Shown piece after piece: positions 43,931 to 53,208 of a stretch of 59,948 bases of DNA (positions are counted from its first letter, which is position 1; the number at the start of each line of letters is the position of its first letter). Position numbers and translations under genes: made by a program. Origin of the DNA: MGBC163016 sp964518575 (GTDB taxonomy: Bacteria > Actinomycetota > Coriobacteriia > Coriobacteriales > Eggerthellaceae); the NCBI GenBank assembly GCA_964518575.1, contig CAZFGW010000012.1:1-59948 (forward strand), written 5' to 3'. The notes under the pieces are model-generated. The model had not been told where the DNA came from, did no database searches, and saw only the letters and a list, made by a program, of their open reading frames with translations.

Positions 43931-44818
43931 ATGAGACCGAACCTCAAAGCTTGTTTTGCCGTGGCATGTATCGGTGTGCTTGCCGCTTGCGTTGCCCTTA
44001 CCGGATGCGCCTCAAGTACGACCCCAGCATCATCTTCATCCTCCTCTTCTGCCGCATCCGAGCCGGTCAAGCTCCAGATATTTGCTGCAAACTCGCTATC
44101 GAAGGCGATGAATGAGGTTCAGGCGCTCTATACCGAAGAGACAGGGGTTACCTTCGCCGATACACAATACGAGGCTTCGGGAACCTTGAACGAGATGCTG
44201 GGAGGTGGCGCATATGCGGATATCCTTATCACAGCATCGAGCGCCGTGATGAATACGGCAGAGGAAAAGGGCTATATCGATCCAGCGACTCGATTCGATA
44301 TGTTCAACAACGAGCTTGTGATCGTATCCTCGCTCACCTCTTCACTTGAGAATGTGACGCTCGAGGACATTGCGAGCGGTGCCTATACCCTTGCGGTCGG
44401 CGATGCTAATGTGCCCGCCGGAAACTATGCGAAGCAGGCGCTTACCACTACGGTGCCGCCCTGCTGGATCAGCGCTGACGGTACGGTCGGCAAGGATTGC
44501 TCCGGTAAAGAGGGCACGTTTGAGGGAACGCCGTTGCAGGGCAAGGTCACTGAAGGGTCGTCGGTGGGCAATGTTTGCAATTATGCGAACACGGGCGATG
44601 TCGACCTTGCGATGGTGTATAGCTCTGATGTCTTTCGATTCGGCAATGTGAAGCAGGTAGGTGTCACGCCTGCGAGCACGCATAAGGCGATCGTCTACCC
44701 TGCAGCGGTATGCGCTCAAAGCGAATATGCTTCTGCAGCCAAGGACTTCCTCTCCTGGGCATTCACCAATGAGAAAGCGATCCGGGTTTGGCAGGAATGG
44801 GGTTTTGAAATAGCGTAA
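43931..44818 (+). CDS. modA: Molybdate-binding lipoprotein of the ModABC transporter
   Basis: The 295-aa substrate-binding subunit, anchored outside the membrane: the signal peptide ends in the lipobox LTGC (Cys23 or so) and a Ser-rich linker follows. The binding domain opens QIFAANSLSKAMNE and includes ADILITASSAVMN, the usual oxyanion-binding Ser positions of ModA. AGGAGG is six bases ahead of ATG 43931. A loop with PPCWISADGTVGKDCSGKEG (two Cys) is an insertion relative to short ModA proteins. modB and modC follow. Confidence 0.92.
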   Translation: MRPNLKACFAVACIGVLAACVALTGCASSTTPASSSSSSSAASEPVKLQIFAANSLSKAMNEVQALYTEETGVTFADTQYEASGTLNEMLGGGAYADILITASSAVMNTAEEKGYIDPATRFDMFNNELVIVSSLTSSLENVTLEDIASGAYTLAVGDANVPAGNYAKQALTTTVPPCWISADGTVGKDCSGKEGTFEGTPLQGKVTEGSSVGNVCNYANTGDVDLAMVYSSDVFRFGNVKQVGVTPASTHKAIVYPAAVCAQSEYASAAKDFLSWAFTNEKAIRVWQEWGFEIA

Positions 44819-44948
44819 AATCTCCGAGGAGTATTTGGGGTCTTTGGGTAACTTCGCACATGCGAGAAGTGCTTCGAAGGCGCAGGTAAGCGATACGGCG
44901 AGGATGGTGTGGTGCCCTCCTCGCCCGTTTGTGCGAAATGGGCAGGAT

Positions 44949-46343
44949 ATGGGACGGACATTCACGACATCGTTTGGAAAGGGGATCTGCGCGATCCTCA
45001 TGTCGCTTGCGGTCATTGCTGTGCTTGTCCTCATTGCATTCACGCCCGCTTATGCAAAAACCGTTTCTTTAGACGAGGCGCACACGGGAGAAGCCTTCGA
45101 GGTCCATGTATCTGATGCGGGAGATGCCGCGGTTATCTCAGGCGCGAGTTTTGCGCTCAACGAGTTCGCTCGTTTTGAGAAAGGCTCGAACCAAGAGCGC
45201 GGCGGAGCATATATCGGCTACAACTACTACGAGGGATCATCACCTGATCTTATTGCTGCGGTTGCCTTCACCGATACGGTCATCGTCTATCTTCCAGAAA
45301 CCTACCATGCGCTTTGCGACCTTGGCGACGCGACAGCGCTGTGCCAATTGCAAGCATACCTTTGCGCGCTTGATGAAGCGTCGAACAAGGGGGGCGCGCT
45401 CATAGCGGATATACCGCAATGGGTTTTCAGCAATGAAAGCACGTTTGCATATCGCGATGTGGTGATCACGTTCAGCCGCCCGGTCGGTGCGGAGCGCTAT
45501 TACCTCACCATCGAGCAGACGGACGGCTCTGTGGTGGATACGGATTTCGCTGCTGGCATGCTTCCAACGCAAGTGGATGTGGCGTATCTGTGCGAAGCGA
45601 GCGAAGATGTCGTCCCGCTGCCGCGAAACGGTATTGCGTCGTTCATTGCGTTTCTCCAAGGAATCGATTACTCACCGCTGTGGGTCACACTCAAGACCAC
45701 CGGCTGTGCAATCGTCTTCATCTTCATCCTTGGGCTTGCGGCAGCCTATTTCACGCTGAGGATCCCCAAGCGTGCCCGTGATATCTTCGATACCATCTTT
45801 ACAATTCCTATGGTGCTTCCCCCGACGGTGTGTGGGTTTTTGCTGCTGCTTTTGCTCGGACGCAACACCGAGCTTGGACGCTGGTTCATCGATATCGGTT
45901 TCCCGCTCATCTTCAGCTGGCAAGCAACCGTCATTGCTGCCACCGTCGTGGCGTTTCCCCTCATGTACCGCTCGTGCCGCGGTGCGTTTGAGAACCTTGA
46001 TCAGAACATGCTCGATGCGGCGCGCACGCTTGGATGGTCGAACGCACGCATCTTCTTCAAACTGATGATTCCGCTTTCGTGGAGTTCGATCGCGGCCGCC
46101 ACCGTGCTGGCGTTTGCCCGTGCACTCGGCGAATTCGGCGCCACGCTCTTTCTGGCAGGCAATTATGTGGGGGTCACGCAAACCATCCCCATCGCTATCT
46201 ACTTCGAGTGGATGGGCGGCAACATGGATATCGCCCTGTTCTGGACGGTGATCATTATCATCTTCAGCTTTGCGGTGATCCTATTCATCAATCTCTGGAG
46301 CCGTCATACGACGCAATATCGGCTCAAGGAGGTTGCGAAATGA
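44949..46343 (+). CDS. modB: ModB-type molybdate permease with N-terminal extracytoplasmic domain
   Basis: The permease part (about 235-464) has five or six helices and the ABC-coupling loop DAARTLGWSNARIFFKLMIP. Unusually, it is preceded by a hydrophobic segment ending TPAYA and about 190 hydrophilic residues that should lie outside the cell, making 464 aa against about 225 for ModB alone. The outer domain contains EEA-like acidic stretches and SRPVGAERYYLTIEQTDGSVV; I do not recognise its fold. The start is uncertain: ATG 44949 suits the signal-like segment, but TTG 44835 behind GAGGAG is possible. It overlaps modC by four bases. Confidence 0.85.
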   Translation: MGRTFTTSFGKGICAILMSLAVIAVLVLIAFTPAYAKTVSLDEAHTGEAFEVHVSDAGDAAVISGASFALNEFARFEKGSNQERGGAYIGYNYYEGSSPDLIAAVAFTDTVIVYLPETYHALCDLGDATALCQLQAYLCALDEASNKGGALIADIPQWVFSNESTFAYRDVVITFSRPVGAERYYLTIEQTDGSVVDTDFAAGMLPTQVDVAYLCEASEDVVPLPRNGIASFIAFLQGIDYSPLWVTLKTTGCAIVFIFILGLAAAYFTLRIPKRARDIFDTIFTIPMVLPPTVCGFLLLLLLGRNTELGRWFIDIGFPLIFSWQATVIAATVVAFPLMYRSCRGAFENLDQNMLDAARTLGWSNARIFFKLMIPLSWSSIAAATVLAFARALGEFGATLFLAGNYVGVTQTIPIAIYFEWMGGNMDIALFWTVIIIIFSFAVILFINLWSRHTTQYRLKEVAK

Positions 46344-47446
46344 GTCTCGAGGTCAAGATCCGCAAAGCATTCGACGCATTCACGCTCGATATTGAGTTTT
46401 CTACGGGGAAAGAGACGCTTGGCTTTTTGGGAGCGTCGGGGTGCGGAAAGTCGCTCACGCTGCGCTCAATCGCCGGCATCGAGACGCCCGATGAAGGACG
46501 TATTGTCGTCAATGGAGAGGTGTTCTTCGATTCTGAGCAGCGTATCAATCTCACGCCTCAGCAGCGCAAGACCGCTTTGCTGTTTCAAAACTACATGCTT
46601 TTCCCGAACATGACGATCGAGCAGAACGTTGCGGCGGGGATTGACGTGAAGCTGCCCCGGGAAGAGCGCAAGCGCATCGTCGAGGGGGAGCTCGCCCGCT
46701 TTTCCCTGACCGGTTTCGAGAACCGCTATCCCGCTCAGCTCTCAGGTGGTCAGCAACAACGTGTTGCCCTTGCGCGGATGCTTGCGGCATCTCCGGGCAT
46801 CCTCATGCTCGATGAGCCGTTCAGCGCCCTCGATTCGCATCTCAAGGCGCTGCTCGAGCAGAACCTTGTCGATCTGTTCGCGTCATACGACGGCACCATT
46901 CTCTATGTCAGCCATGATATTGATGAGGCGCTCAGATTCTGCGACCGTATTGCTGTTGTCGAGAAAGGTCACATCGTTGAGATCGATACGGGCGAAGAGC
47001 TGATCGATGATCCGAAATCGGTTGCGGCGCTCAAACTTTCGGGATGCAAGAACGTGGTGGACGTCGTCTGCGCAGGGGATCATCGCGTCGACATTCCAAA
47101 GTGGGGCATATCGGTAGTGACCGAGCGTACGGTTGACCCTCATGTGAAGGCGCTCGGCGTGCGCGCATTCAATATCCGCCGCGTTGATGGTCCAGGGGAG
47201 AATTGCTTCAAGGTGCGGGTTGACCGTTTCACGGACTCGCGCTTCGATCGGACCTTCCTACTCGGTTTTGTTGCGCCTGAGAGCGAGCGCGAGGCTACGG
47301 ATGCGCAGGTGGACGTTATGAAGTATATGCATGAGCGCATCTTCTGGCGCGTAAACACGCTCGGTGTTTCCAAAGAGACGCTGCCGAAAGTGGGTGATGA
47401 GCTTTGGGTCAACCTTCCCAAAGAGCATCTCTATCTGGTCGCGTGA
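46340..47446 (+). CDS. modC: Molybdate ABC transporter ATP-binding protein
   Basis: The 368-aa ATPase that drives molybdate import. Walker A GASGCGKS (31-38), the Q-loop at LLFQNYMLF, the signature LSGGQQQR, the Walker B LMLDEP and the switch His in VSHDIDEAL are all present. The region from about 235 replaces the usual MOP/TOBE domain with a less clear accessory domain of 130 residues. AAGGAGG precedes ATG 46340, which overlaps the modB stop. Confidence 0.93.
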   Translation: MSLEVKIRKAFDAFTLDIEFSTGKETLGFLGASGCGKSLTLRSIAGIETPDEGRIVVNGEVFFDSEQRINLTPQQRKTALLFQNYMLFPNMTIEQNVAAGIDVKLPREERKRIVEGELARFSLTGFENRYPAQLSGGQQQRVALARMLAASPGILMLDEPFSALDSHLKALLEQNLVDLFASYDGTILYVSHDIDEALRFCDRIAVVEKGHIVEIDTGEELIDDPKSVAALKLSGCKNVVDVVCAGDHRVDIPKWGISVVTERTVDPHVKALGVRAFNIRRVDGPGENCFKVRVDRFTDSRFDRTFLLGFVAPESEREATDAQVDVMKYMHERIFWRVNTLGVSKETLPKVGDELWVNLPKEHLYLVA

Positions 47447-47542
47447 ATCAAGTGGCGCATGCTTGGACGGCGTGTGATCAGCCGGCGCGTGATTGGATGT
47501 GGATAAACGATATGCATTCCGACCTATGGTCGAAGCGCTTTC

Positions 47543-47568
47543 GATAATTATCTTCAACAGGATATAAT
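47543..47568 (+). promoter_or_regulatory. Promoter region of moaAC with a palindrome
   Basis: TATAAT (47563-47568) has a poor -35. The perfect 10-bp palindrome GATAATTATC (47543-47552) lies in the spacer, about ten bases before the -10. It shares an ATAAT core with the modABC operator but is too short to prove a common regulator. Confidence 0.45.
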
Positions 47569-47596
47569 CATTGAAAACCAAAGCGAAGGACGTATT

Positions 47597-48601
47597 TTGA
47601 AAGATTCCCATGGACGTGTCATAGATTATCTGCGGATATCTTTGACGGACCGATGCAACTTCAGATGCATCTATTGCATGCCCGAGACGGGCGTTGATCA
47701 GCTCGCCCACGATGAGATCCTGCGCATCGAAGAGATCGAGCGTTTGGTGCGGATTGCGGCTGACCTCGGTATTCGCTCGGTGCGTCTGACCGGGGGTGAG
47801 CCGCTTGTGCGCAAAGGGGTCGTTGACCTCGTGCGCGCGATCACGGATATCCCTCAGATCAAGAATGTGTCGATGACCACAAACGGTGTACTTTTGCCCA
47901 GCATGGCTTGCGATCTCAAAGAGGCGGGACTTGATCGGGTCAATATCTCGCTTGATACGCTTGATGCCGATCAGTTCAAAACCATCACGCGGGTCGGGAA
48001 GGTGGAGGACACGCTCGCGGGCATTGACGCGGCACTCGAGTACGGGTTCGACCCCGTCAAGATCAACGCGGTTGCCATCCGCAGCCTCAACCAAGACTTT
48101 CTGCAGTTCGCGAAATTGTCCATCGACCGACCGTTGCATGTGCGTTTTATCGAGTTCATGCCCGTCGGCGATAGCGACTCTACCGGTGTTGACGGAAGCG
48201 GCTGGGGCAAAGACGATGTCATCCCAAGCGAAGAGCTCTTCGCCATCATCAATGAGCAAGCCCGTAAAGAGGGACTTCCCGAGCTCACTACGAGCGGCAA
48301 TGACCCGGTGGGGTGGGGGCCGGCGCGCTACTTCCAGTTCCCGGGTGCGCTTGGTACCGTCGGATTCATCTCTCCGCTTTCGCGCCACTTCTGCGCTGAG
48401 TGCAACCGTTTGCGCCTGACCGCTGACGGACAGATCAGACCCTGTTTGTTCTCGGATGTCGAGTTCGATTTGAAAGGTGCGCTGCGCACAGGCAGCGATG
48501 ATGATGTGCGCGCGGTTCTGCTCGAGGCGCTCGGTGCAAAGCCCGACGAGCATCATGATAAGGTTGGTACTGAGAGGAACATGTCAGCTATAGGAGGTTG
48601 A
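47597..48601 (+). CDS. moaA: GTP 3',8-cyclase (molybdenum cofactor synthesis)
   Basis: A radical SAM enzyme that converts GTP to the 3',8-cyclised intermediate in the first step of molybdopterin synthesis. Cys20-x3-Cys24-x2-Cys27 (DRCNFRCIYC) holds the SAM cluster. HFCAECNRLRLTADGQIRPC holds the second cluster that binds GTP, and the protein ends in the essential Gly-Gly. Length is 334 aa. The start is TTG 47597 with AAGGA ahead. moaC follows after seven bases, and modABC is upstream, so molybdate uptake and cofactor synthesis are linked. Confidence 0.96.
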   Translation: MKDSHGRVIDYLRISLTDRCNFRCIYCMPETGVDQLAHDEILRIEEIERLVRIAADLGIRSVRLTGGEPLVRKGVVDLVRAITDIPQIKNVSMTTNGVLLPSMACDLKEAGLDRVNISLDTLDADQFKTITRVGKVEDTLAGIDAALEYGFDPVKINAVAIRSLNQDFLQFAKLSIDRPLHVRFIEFMPVGDSDSTGVDGSGWGKDDVIPSEELFAIINEQARKEGLPELTTSGNDPVGWGPARYFQFPGALGTVGFISPLSRHFCAECNRLRLTADGQIRPCLFSDVEFDLKGALRTGSDDDVRAVLLEALGAKPDEHHDKVGTERNMSAIGG

Positions 48602-48608
48602 TCTTCGC

Positions 48609-49109
48609 ATGGGAGAGCTTACCCATATCGATGAGAAGGGCGATGTCCGCATGGTCGATGTATCGCAGAAAGCCGATACTGAGCGCATCGCTGTTGCTGA
48701 GGGATTTATCAGCATGCATCAAGAAACCCTCGATCTGATCGTGTCGGGAACGGCGGCGAAAGGCGATGTGCTCGCCTGCGCGCGCGTTGCTGGCGTTATG
48801 GGTGCGAAGCGGACGAGCGATCTCATTCCTATGTGCCATCCGCTGAACATCACCAAGGCGAAAGTAGAGCTCGAGCCCATTTTTGCAGGTGAGCGTGCTG
48901 ATGGACGTGTGGGCATCCATGTGGAGACCATCTGTGGCGTCACTGGCAAGACCGGTATCGAAATGGAAGCGCTTACCGCCGCATCGATTGCGTGCCTGAC
49001 AATTTATGACATGTGCAAGGCGGTCGATCGCGGGATGGAAATTATGGACATTCGGCTGCTGCTCAAAGACGGCGGCAAGACCGGTCTGTGGGAGCGCGCC
49101 GACGCATAA
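48609..49109 (+). CDS. moaC: Cyclic pyranopterin monophosphate synthase
   Basis: Converts the MoaA product to cyclic pyranopterin monophosphate. The family signature MGAKRTSDLIPMCHPL and the later EMEALTAASIACLTIYDMCKA (shown in part: EALTA, YDMCK) contain the catalytic residues. At 166 aa it has the normal length. AGGAGG in the last moaA codons serves ATG 48609. The further Moco genes (moaD, moaE, mogA, moeA) are not in the window. Confidence 0.96.
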   Translation: MGELTHIDEKGDVRMVDVSQKADTERIAVAEGFISMHQETLDLIVSGTAAKGDVLACARVAGVMGAKRTSDLIPMCHPLNITKAKVELEPIFAGERADGRVGIHVETICGVTGKTGIEMEALTAASIACLTIYDMCKAVDRGMEIMDIRLLLKDGGKTGLWERADA

Positions 49110-49242
49110 GTTTCTTTAAGCGTTTCCCTCTCTTTTTTTGCGTAACCAGTCGTTATCGTTTGCGCGCTTTGCGGGCATCGTGGCGGACAGGTGAGCTATT
49201 GTCGAGCGAGAAGCACAAAACGATCGGCGATGGGGAGCGAAC

Positions 49243-50790
49243 ATGCCAAAGAGAACAAAGATTATCTGCACGCTCGGACCATCCGTTGATAGCGATGAGG
49301 CTGTTCGCAGTCTGATCGAACAGGGCATGGATGTTGCGCGGTTGAATTTCTCGCATGGCAGCCACGATGAGCATGCTGCGCGCATCGAACGGGTGAAGCG
49401 TATTCGGCAAGAGTTGAAAAAACCGGTCGCCATCATGCTCGATACCAAAGGACCTGAGATCAGAACGGGGCTTTTGGATGAGGGGGAGCCGGTTCTTTTG
49501 GAAAAGGGTCAAACGTTCTCGCTCGTTGCGGAAAGCCCAACGGTCAGAGGGAATCGCAGTCGCGCAACCTATTCCTATCCTCAACTTGCCTCCTCTGTCG
49601 ATGTCGGTTCAACGATCCTTCTTGACGATGGGCTCATTGAGCTTGTCGTCGAGCGCATCTGTGGCACTGATATCATCTGCACGGTTAAAAATACCGCCAC
49701 GCTCGGGCAGCGGAAATCCATCAACATTCCCGGTGCTGAGATCCCCCTTCCTCTCCTTACGGAAAAAGATCTTGACGATGTGCTCTTCGGCATTGAGCAG
49801 GGGATCGATTTCATTGCGCTTTCCTTTGTGAGGGACGGGGATGAGGTCGAGCGTGCGCGTACGTTTGTCGAGCGTCACGCTGACCACAAGATCGGCATCA
49901 TCGCAAAGATCGAAAATGCGCGAGCACTGGGCAATATCGAGAACATCCTTGCGCACAGCGACGGCATCATGGTTGCGCGCGGGGATCTTGGCGTAGAAGT
50001 GGTGCCCTATGAGGTGCCCCACCTGCAAAAGAGCATCATCCGTGCATGCAACCGTGAGCACAAACCTGTCATCATCGCTACGCAGATGCTTGAGTCCATG
50101 ACACAGAACCCGCGCCCCACCCGCGCCGAGGCAACCGATGTTGCAAATGCCATTTACGACGGTGCCGATGCGGTCATGCTTTCAGGCGAAACCGCCTCTG
50201 GTGCCTATCCGATCGAGGCTTTGAAGACCATGGTGCGCATCGCCGAGACGAGCGAGCAGCATTATTTCGAATTCGCGAACTACACCATGCATACACCGCT
50301 CGGACCGAAAAGCGTTTCACATGCTGTTGGGATCGCGGCGGTGCAAACTGCGCGTGATATTGAGGCGAAATGCATCGTTTGCCCCACGATGACGGGACGC
50401 TCCGCACGCCTCATCTCCTCGTTGCGTCCGCCCATTCCTATCTACGCGGTCTCGCCCGATCCGCAAACGCTTCGGACAATGCAGTTGTTTTGGGGCGTGA
50501 CAGCACTTTTGGGGGATGTGCAAGGAGATATGCGAAGTGTGATCGACAATGCGCGCGACGTTGTTTTCGAGCAAGGCTTCTTGGAGGTGGGAGACATTGC
50601 TGTGTTCACATGCGGGGATCGCTTCACGAGCCCGATGAGCACGAATGCTGACGGCACGCTTGATCGATTTTCGCCCGCAAACGTCATGTACGTTGTCCAG
50701 ATTCGCGACGATGAAAGCATGCCCGCCTTTTTCGATGCCGATGCGGGCGCCTTGATGTCATCGGCATATTTCGAGGTTGGCTTACGCTAG
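49243..50790 (+). CDS. pyk: Pyruvate kinase
   Basis: Transfers phosphate from phosphoenolpyruvate to ADP at the end of glycolysis. MLDTKGPEIRTG (about 66-77) and the catalytic IIAKIENARAL are present, with MVARGDLGVEV binding the metal. The B domain interrupts the barrel at about 78-175, and the C-terminal allosteric domain runs from about 360. Length is 515 aa, with a C-terminal tail of about 30 residues beyond most bacterial forms. ATG 49243 has GGAG ahead. It is probably a single-gene unit. Confidence 0.96.
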   Translation: MPKRTKIICTLGPSVDSDEAVRSLIEQGMDVARLNFSHGSHDEHAARIERVKRIRQELKKPVAIMLDTKGPEIRTGLLDEGEPVLLEKGQTFSLVAESPTVRGNRSRATYSYPQLASSVDVGSTILLDDGLIELVVERICGTDIICTVKNTATLGQRKSINIPGAEIPLPLLTEKDLDDVLFGIEQGIDFIALSFVRDGDEVERARTFVERHADHKIGIIAKIENARALGNIENILAHSDGIMVARGDLGVEVVPYEVPHLQKSIIRACNREHKPVIIATQMLESMTQNPRPTRAEATDVANAIYDGADAVMLSGETASGAYPIEALKTMVRIAETSEQHYFEFANYTMHTPLGPKSVSHAVGIAAVQTARDIEAKCIVCPTMTGRSARLISSLRPPIPIYAVSPDPQTLRTMQLFWGVTALLGDVQGDMRSVIDNARDVVFEQGFLEVGDIAVFTCGDRFTSPMSTNADGTLDRFSPANVMYVVQIRDDESMPAFFDADAGALMSSAYFEVGLR

Positions 50791-50864
50791 GCACGTTCGA
50801 GTGTGGTATCCCGAAGAATGCTGTAACGACCACAGTGAAGGTATCAGCAAATCCGCTGGGTATG

Positions 50865-50873
50865 TGGTACTAT
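50865..50873 (+). promoter_or_regulatory. Extended -10 promoter of the YebC gene
   Basis: TGGTACTAT, with TG-n before TACTAT (50868-50873), is one of three TGTGGTA-type promoters. The start point near 50880 gives a leader of about 36 bases. Confidence 0.55.
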
Positions 50874-50915
50874 CTTCCTTCGGAAATTTCCTTTTTTCAA
50901 GAAAGGTCATGGTAT

Positions 50916-51716
50916 ATGTCAGGTCATTCAAAGTGGGCTACCACCAAACATCGTAAAGCTGCTCAGGACGCGAAGCGCTCGGCGCTTTTCTCGAAGCTGT
51001 CCCGCAACATCACCGTTGCTGCGAAAGAGGGAGGGGATCCGAACCCCGAGAACAATGCGTCACTCGCAGCTGCTATCGAAAAGGCAAAGGGTTATTCGCT
51101 GCCGAAAGACAAGATCAAAACGGCGATCGACAAGGCGTTCGGCAGTGGAAAGGATGCCGCAAACTACGAGACGGTGGTCTATGAGGGATATGGTCCTGCG
51201 GGTATCGCGGTCTACTGCGAGGCACTGACGGACAACCGCAACAGAACTGCCGCTGATGTGCGCTCGGCATTCTCGCATGCGGGAGGCAACTTGGGAACAT
51301 CCGGTTCCGTTGCATTCCAGTTCGAGAAAAAGGGACAGATCATGGTTCCTAAAGAAGTGGAAACGGGGGATAAGAAAAATCCCGTTGCTGCCAATGGGGC
51401 TGCTGCTGACGAAGAGGAATTCATGCTCGCTGTTGCAGAGGCAGGTGGCGAAGATTACGAAGATGCTGAGGATGAGTGGATCGTCTATACCGCTCCTACC
51501 GATCTTGCGGCGGTCAAAGATGCGCTGCATGAGCAGGGTGTTGAGACCAAGGGCGCGGAACTCACGATGATTCCCACCACGCCCACCACGGTCACGCTTT
51601 CTGACGCAAAGAAGGTCATGCGCCTGATCGATAAGCTTGAGGAGCTTGAGGACCTTCAGAACGTTTATCACACGGCAGATATCACCGATGAGATTGCCGA
51701 GCAGCTCGACGACTAG
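50916..51716 (+). CDS. YebC/PmpR family protein
   Basis: A cytoplasmic protein of 266 aa. The invariant N terminus MSGHSKWATTKHRKAAQDAKR is present (given here as SGHSKWATTKHRK), with the middle domain YEGYGPAGIAVYCEALTDN. Family members act as transcription regulators or help ribosomes through proline stretches. A 35-residue acidic insert (about 150-190, VAANGAAADEEEF) makes it longer than the usual 240-250. ATG 50916 has AAAGG nine bases ahead; earlier in-frame starts overlap the promoter. A terminator follows. Confidence 0.93.
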   Translation: MSGHSKWATTKHRKAAQDAKRSALFSKLSRNITVAAKEGGDPNPENNASLAAAIEKAKGYSLPKDKIKTAIDKAFGSGKDAANYETVVYEGYGPAGIAVYCEALTDNRNRTAADVRSAFSHAGGNLGTSGSVAFQFEKKGQIMVPKEVETGDKKNPVAANGAAADEEEFMLAVAEAGGEDYEDAEDEWIVYTAPTDLAAVKDALHEQGVETKGAELTMIPTTPTTVTLSDAKKVMRLIDKLEELEDLQNVYHTADITDEIAEQLDD

Positions 51717-51747
51717 CACTTTGACGCAAAAACCAAACACGTCATAC

Positions 51748-51775
51748 GGGCGGGCATTCGTGTCCGCCCTTTTTA
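51748..51775 (+). terminator. Rho-independent terminator after the YebC gene
   Basis: GGGCGGG (51748-51754) pairs with TCCGCCC (51763-51769), the last pair being G-U, and TTTTTA follows. Confidence 0.85.
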
Positions 51776-51819
51776 TTGGAGTGGCTGCGCGTGCGTGCTC
51801 GCATTGATGTTTTTACGCT

Positions 51820-53103
51820 TCAGCGCTCCAACGCTTCAAGGGCTGCGAGTTTTGCAGCGCACACGAATACATCCAGCGCAGCTTCGAGCTCTTCAAGAGG
51901 TGGCATGGTCGGTGCGATGCGGATGTTCGCATCAGCGGGATCTTCGCCGTAGGGCCACGTGGCACCTGCAGACGTCAGCGTCACGCCGGCTTCACGCGAA
52001 AGTGCAACAGTTCGCTTTGCCGTGCCCGGAAGACCGTCGAAGGAAATGAAGTAGCCTCCGTTCGGGTGGGTCCATTGTGCGATTCCCAAATCTCCCAGCT
52101 CTTCGTCCAGTCGGCGCTCGACCAGTTCGAACTTCGGGCGGATGATGGCAGCGTGCTTGTCCATATGCGCACGCACTGCATCTATATCGGGAAGGAAACG
52201 GACGTGGCGCAGTTGGTTCAATTTGTCCGCGCTGATCATCTGGGCTGAGATCAACTGTTTCGTCTCGGCAATAACCTCGGGAGCAGCTGCAAGAGCAGCG
52301 ATCCCAGCACCGGGGAACGTGATCTTTGAGGTTGAAGCGAATTTGAAGTAGCGGTTTTCGGTGCCCGCTTCCCGGCATGCCTGCGCGATATCCAGCAGAT
52401 GCGCGCGCGTGCTGGGGTAGAGGTCATGGACGCAGTAGGCATTGTCCCAGAAGATCCTGAAATCCTTCGCTTTTGATGGCATCGCGGCAAGACGGCGGAC
52501 AACCTCATCGGAATAAACAACGCCGCTTGGATTCGCGTATTTCGGAACGCACCAGATACCCTTGATGGTCTCATCTTCCCAGACGAGCTTTTCCACCTCA
52601 TCCATATCGGGTCCGTCGTCAAGTATACGCACGGGAATCATGTCGATGCCAAGCTGTTCAAGAATGGCGAAATGACGGTCATAGCCAGGCGTGGGGCAGA
52701 TAAAACGAACCGTATCAAGTTCGCCCCACGGAGTATATCCCAAGCATCCGAAATCCATGCAGCGGACGATCGTGTCGTACATCACGGTCAGGGATGAATT
52801 GCCGAAAACGATCACGTTCGCCGCCTCATCGTCGAGCAAAGACGCCATGAGCTCTTTTGCCTGGGCGATGCCATCAAGCACGCCATAATTCCTGCAATCA
52901 AGACCGGTTTCGTCGAAACAATCTGCGCCGGAACTAATAATACTGAGCATCGGATTCGAAAGATCGAGCTGCGCAGCACTCGGCTTGCCGCGCGACATAT
53001 CGAGCGTAAGCCCCCGTGAGCATAAATCGTGATACGTCTCCTCTTGCCGCGCTTTCTCCTCGGCGAGCTCCTGAGGGTTCATATCTCCATACGCACGCAT
53101 CAT
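51820..53103 (-). CDS. Aspartate-type aminotransferase, class I/II PLP enzyme
   Basis: A 427-aa PLP-dependent aminotransferase of the subgroup typified by the corynebacterial aspartate aminotransferase. Lys260 in STSKITFPGAG carries PLP, with NPSG (about 191-194) and the Asp220/Tyr223 pair in WDNAYCVHD holding the ring. The N-terminal DMSRGKPSAAQLDLSN and NYGVLDG fit that subgroup. Two ATGs in tandem (53103, 53100) follow AAAGGAACGG. It is divergent from putP. The substrate is probably aspartate/2-oxoglutarate, although aromatic or alanine transamination cannot be excluded. Confidence 0.88.
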   Translation of the reverse strand: MMRAYGDMNPQELAEEKARQEETYHDLCSRGLTLDMSRGKPSAAQLDLSNPMLSIISSGADCFDETGLDCRNYGVLDGIAQAKELMASLLDDEAANVIVFGNSSLTVMYDTIVRCMDFGCLGYTPWGELDTVRFICPTPGYDRHFAILEQLGIDMIPVRILDDGPDMDEVEKLVWEDETIKGIWCVPKYANPSGVVYSDEVVRRLAAMPSKAKDFRIFWDNAYCVHDLYPSTRAHLLDIAQACREAGTENRYFKFASTSKITFPGAGIAALAAAPEVIAETKQLISAQMISADKLNQLRHVRFLPDIDAVRAHMDKHAAIIRPKFELVERRLDEELGDLGIAQWTHPNGGYFISFDGLPGTAKRTVALSREAGVTLTSAGATWPYGEDPADANIRIAPTMPPLEELEAALDVFVCAAKLAALEALER

Positions 53104-53167
53104 CCGTTCCTTTCGCCGTTTGCTCTCAAATGGGCGCGAAGTTGCCGTCCACTCTAGTCAGATAAAG

Positions 53168-53173
53168 TATAAT
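53168..53173 (+). promoter_or_regulatory. -10 element of putP
   Basis: An exact TATAAT lies 35 bases before ATG 53209. The -35 candidate TTGCCG is 20 bases away, longer than normal. Confidence 0.45.
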
Positions 53174-53208
53174 CCCGAAGTCCGTATAACAAAGGGGGAT
53201 ATCGTTCT

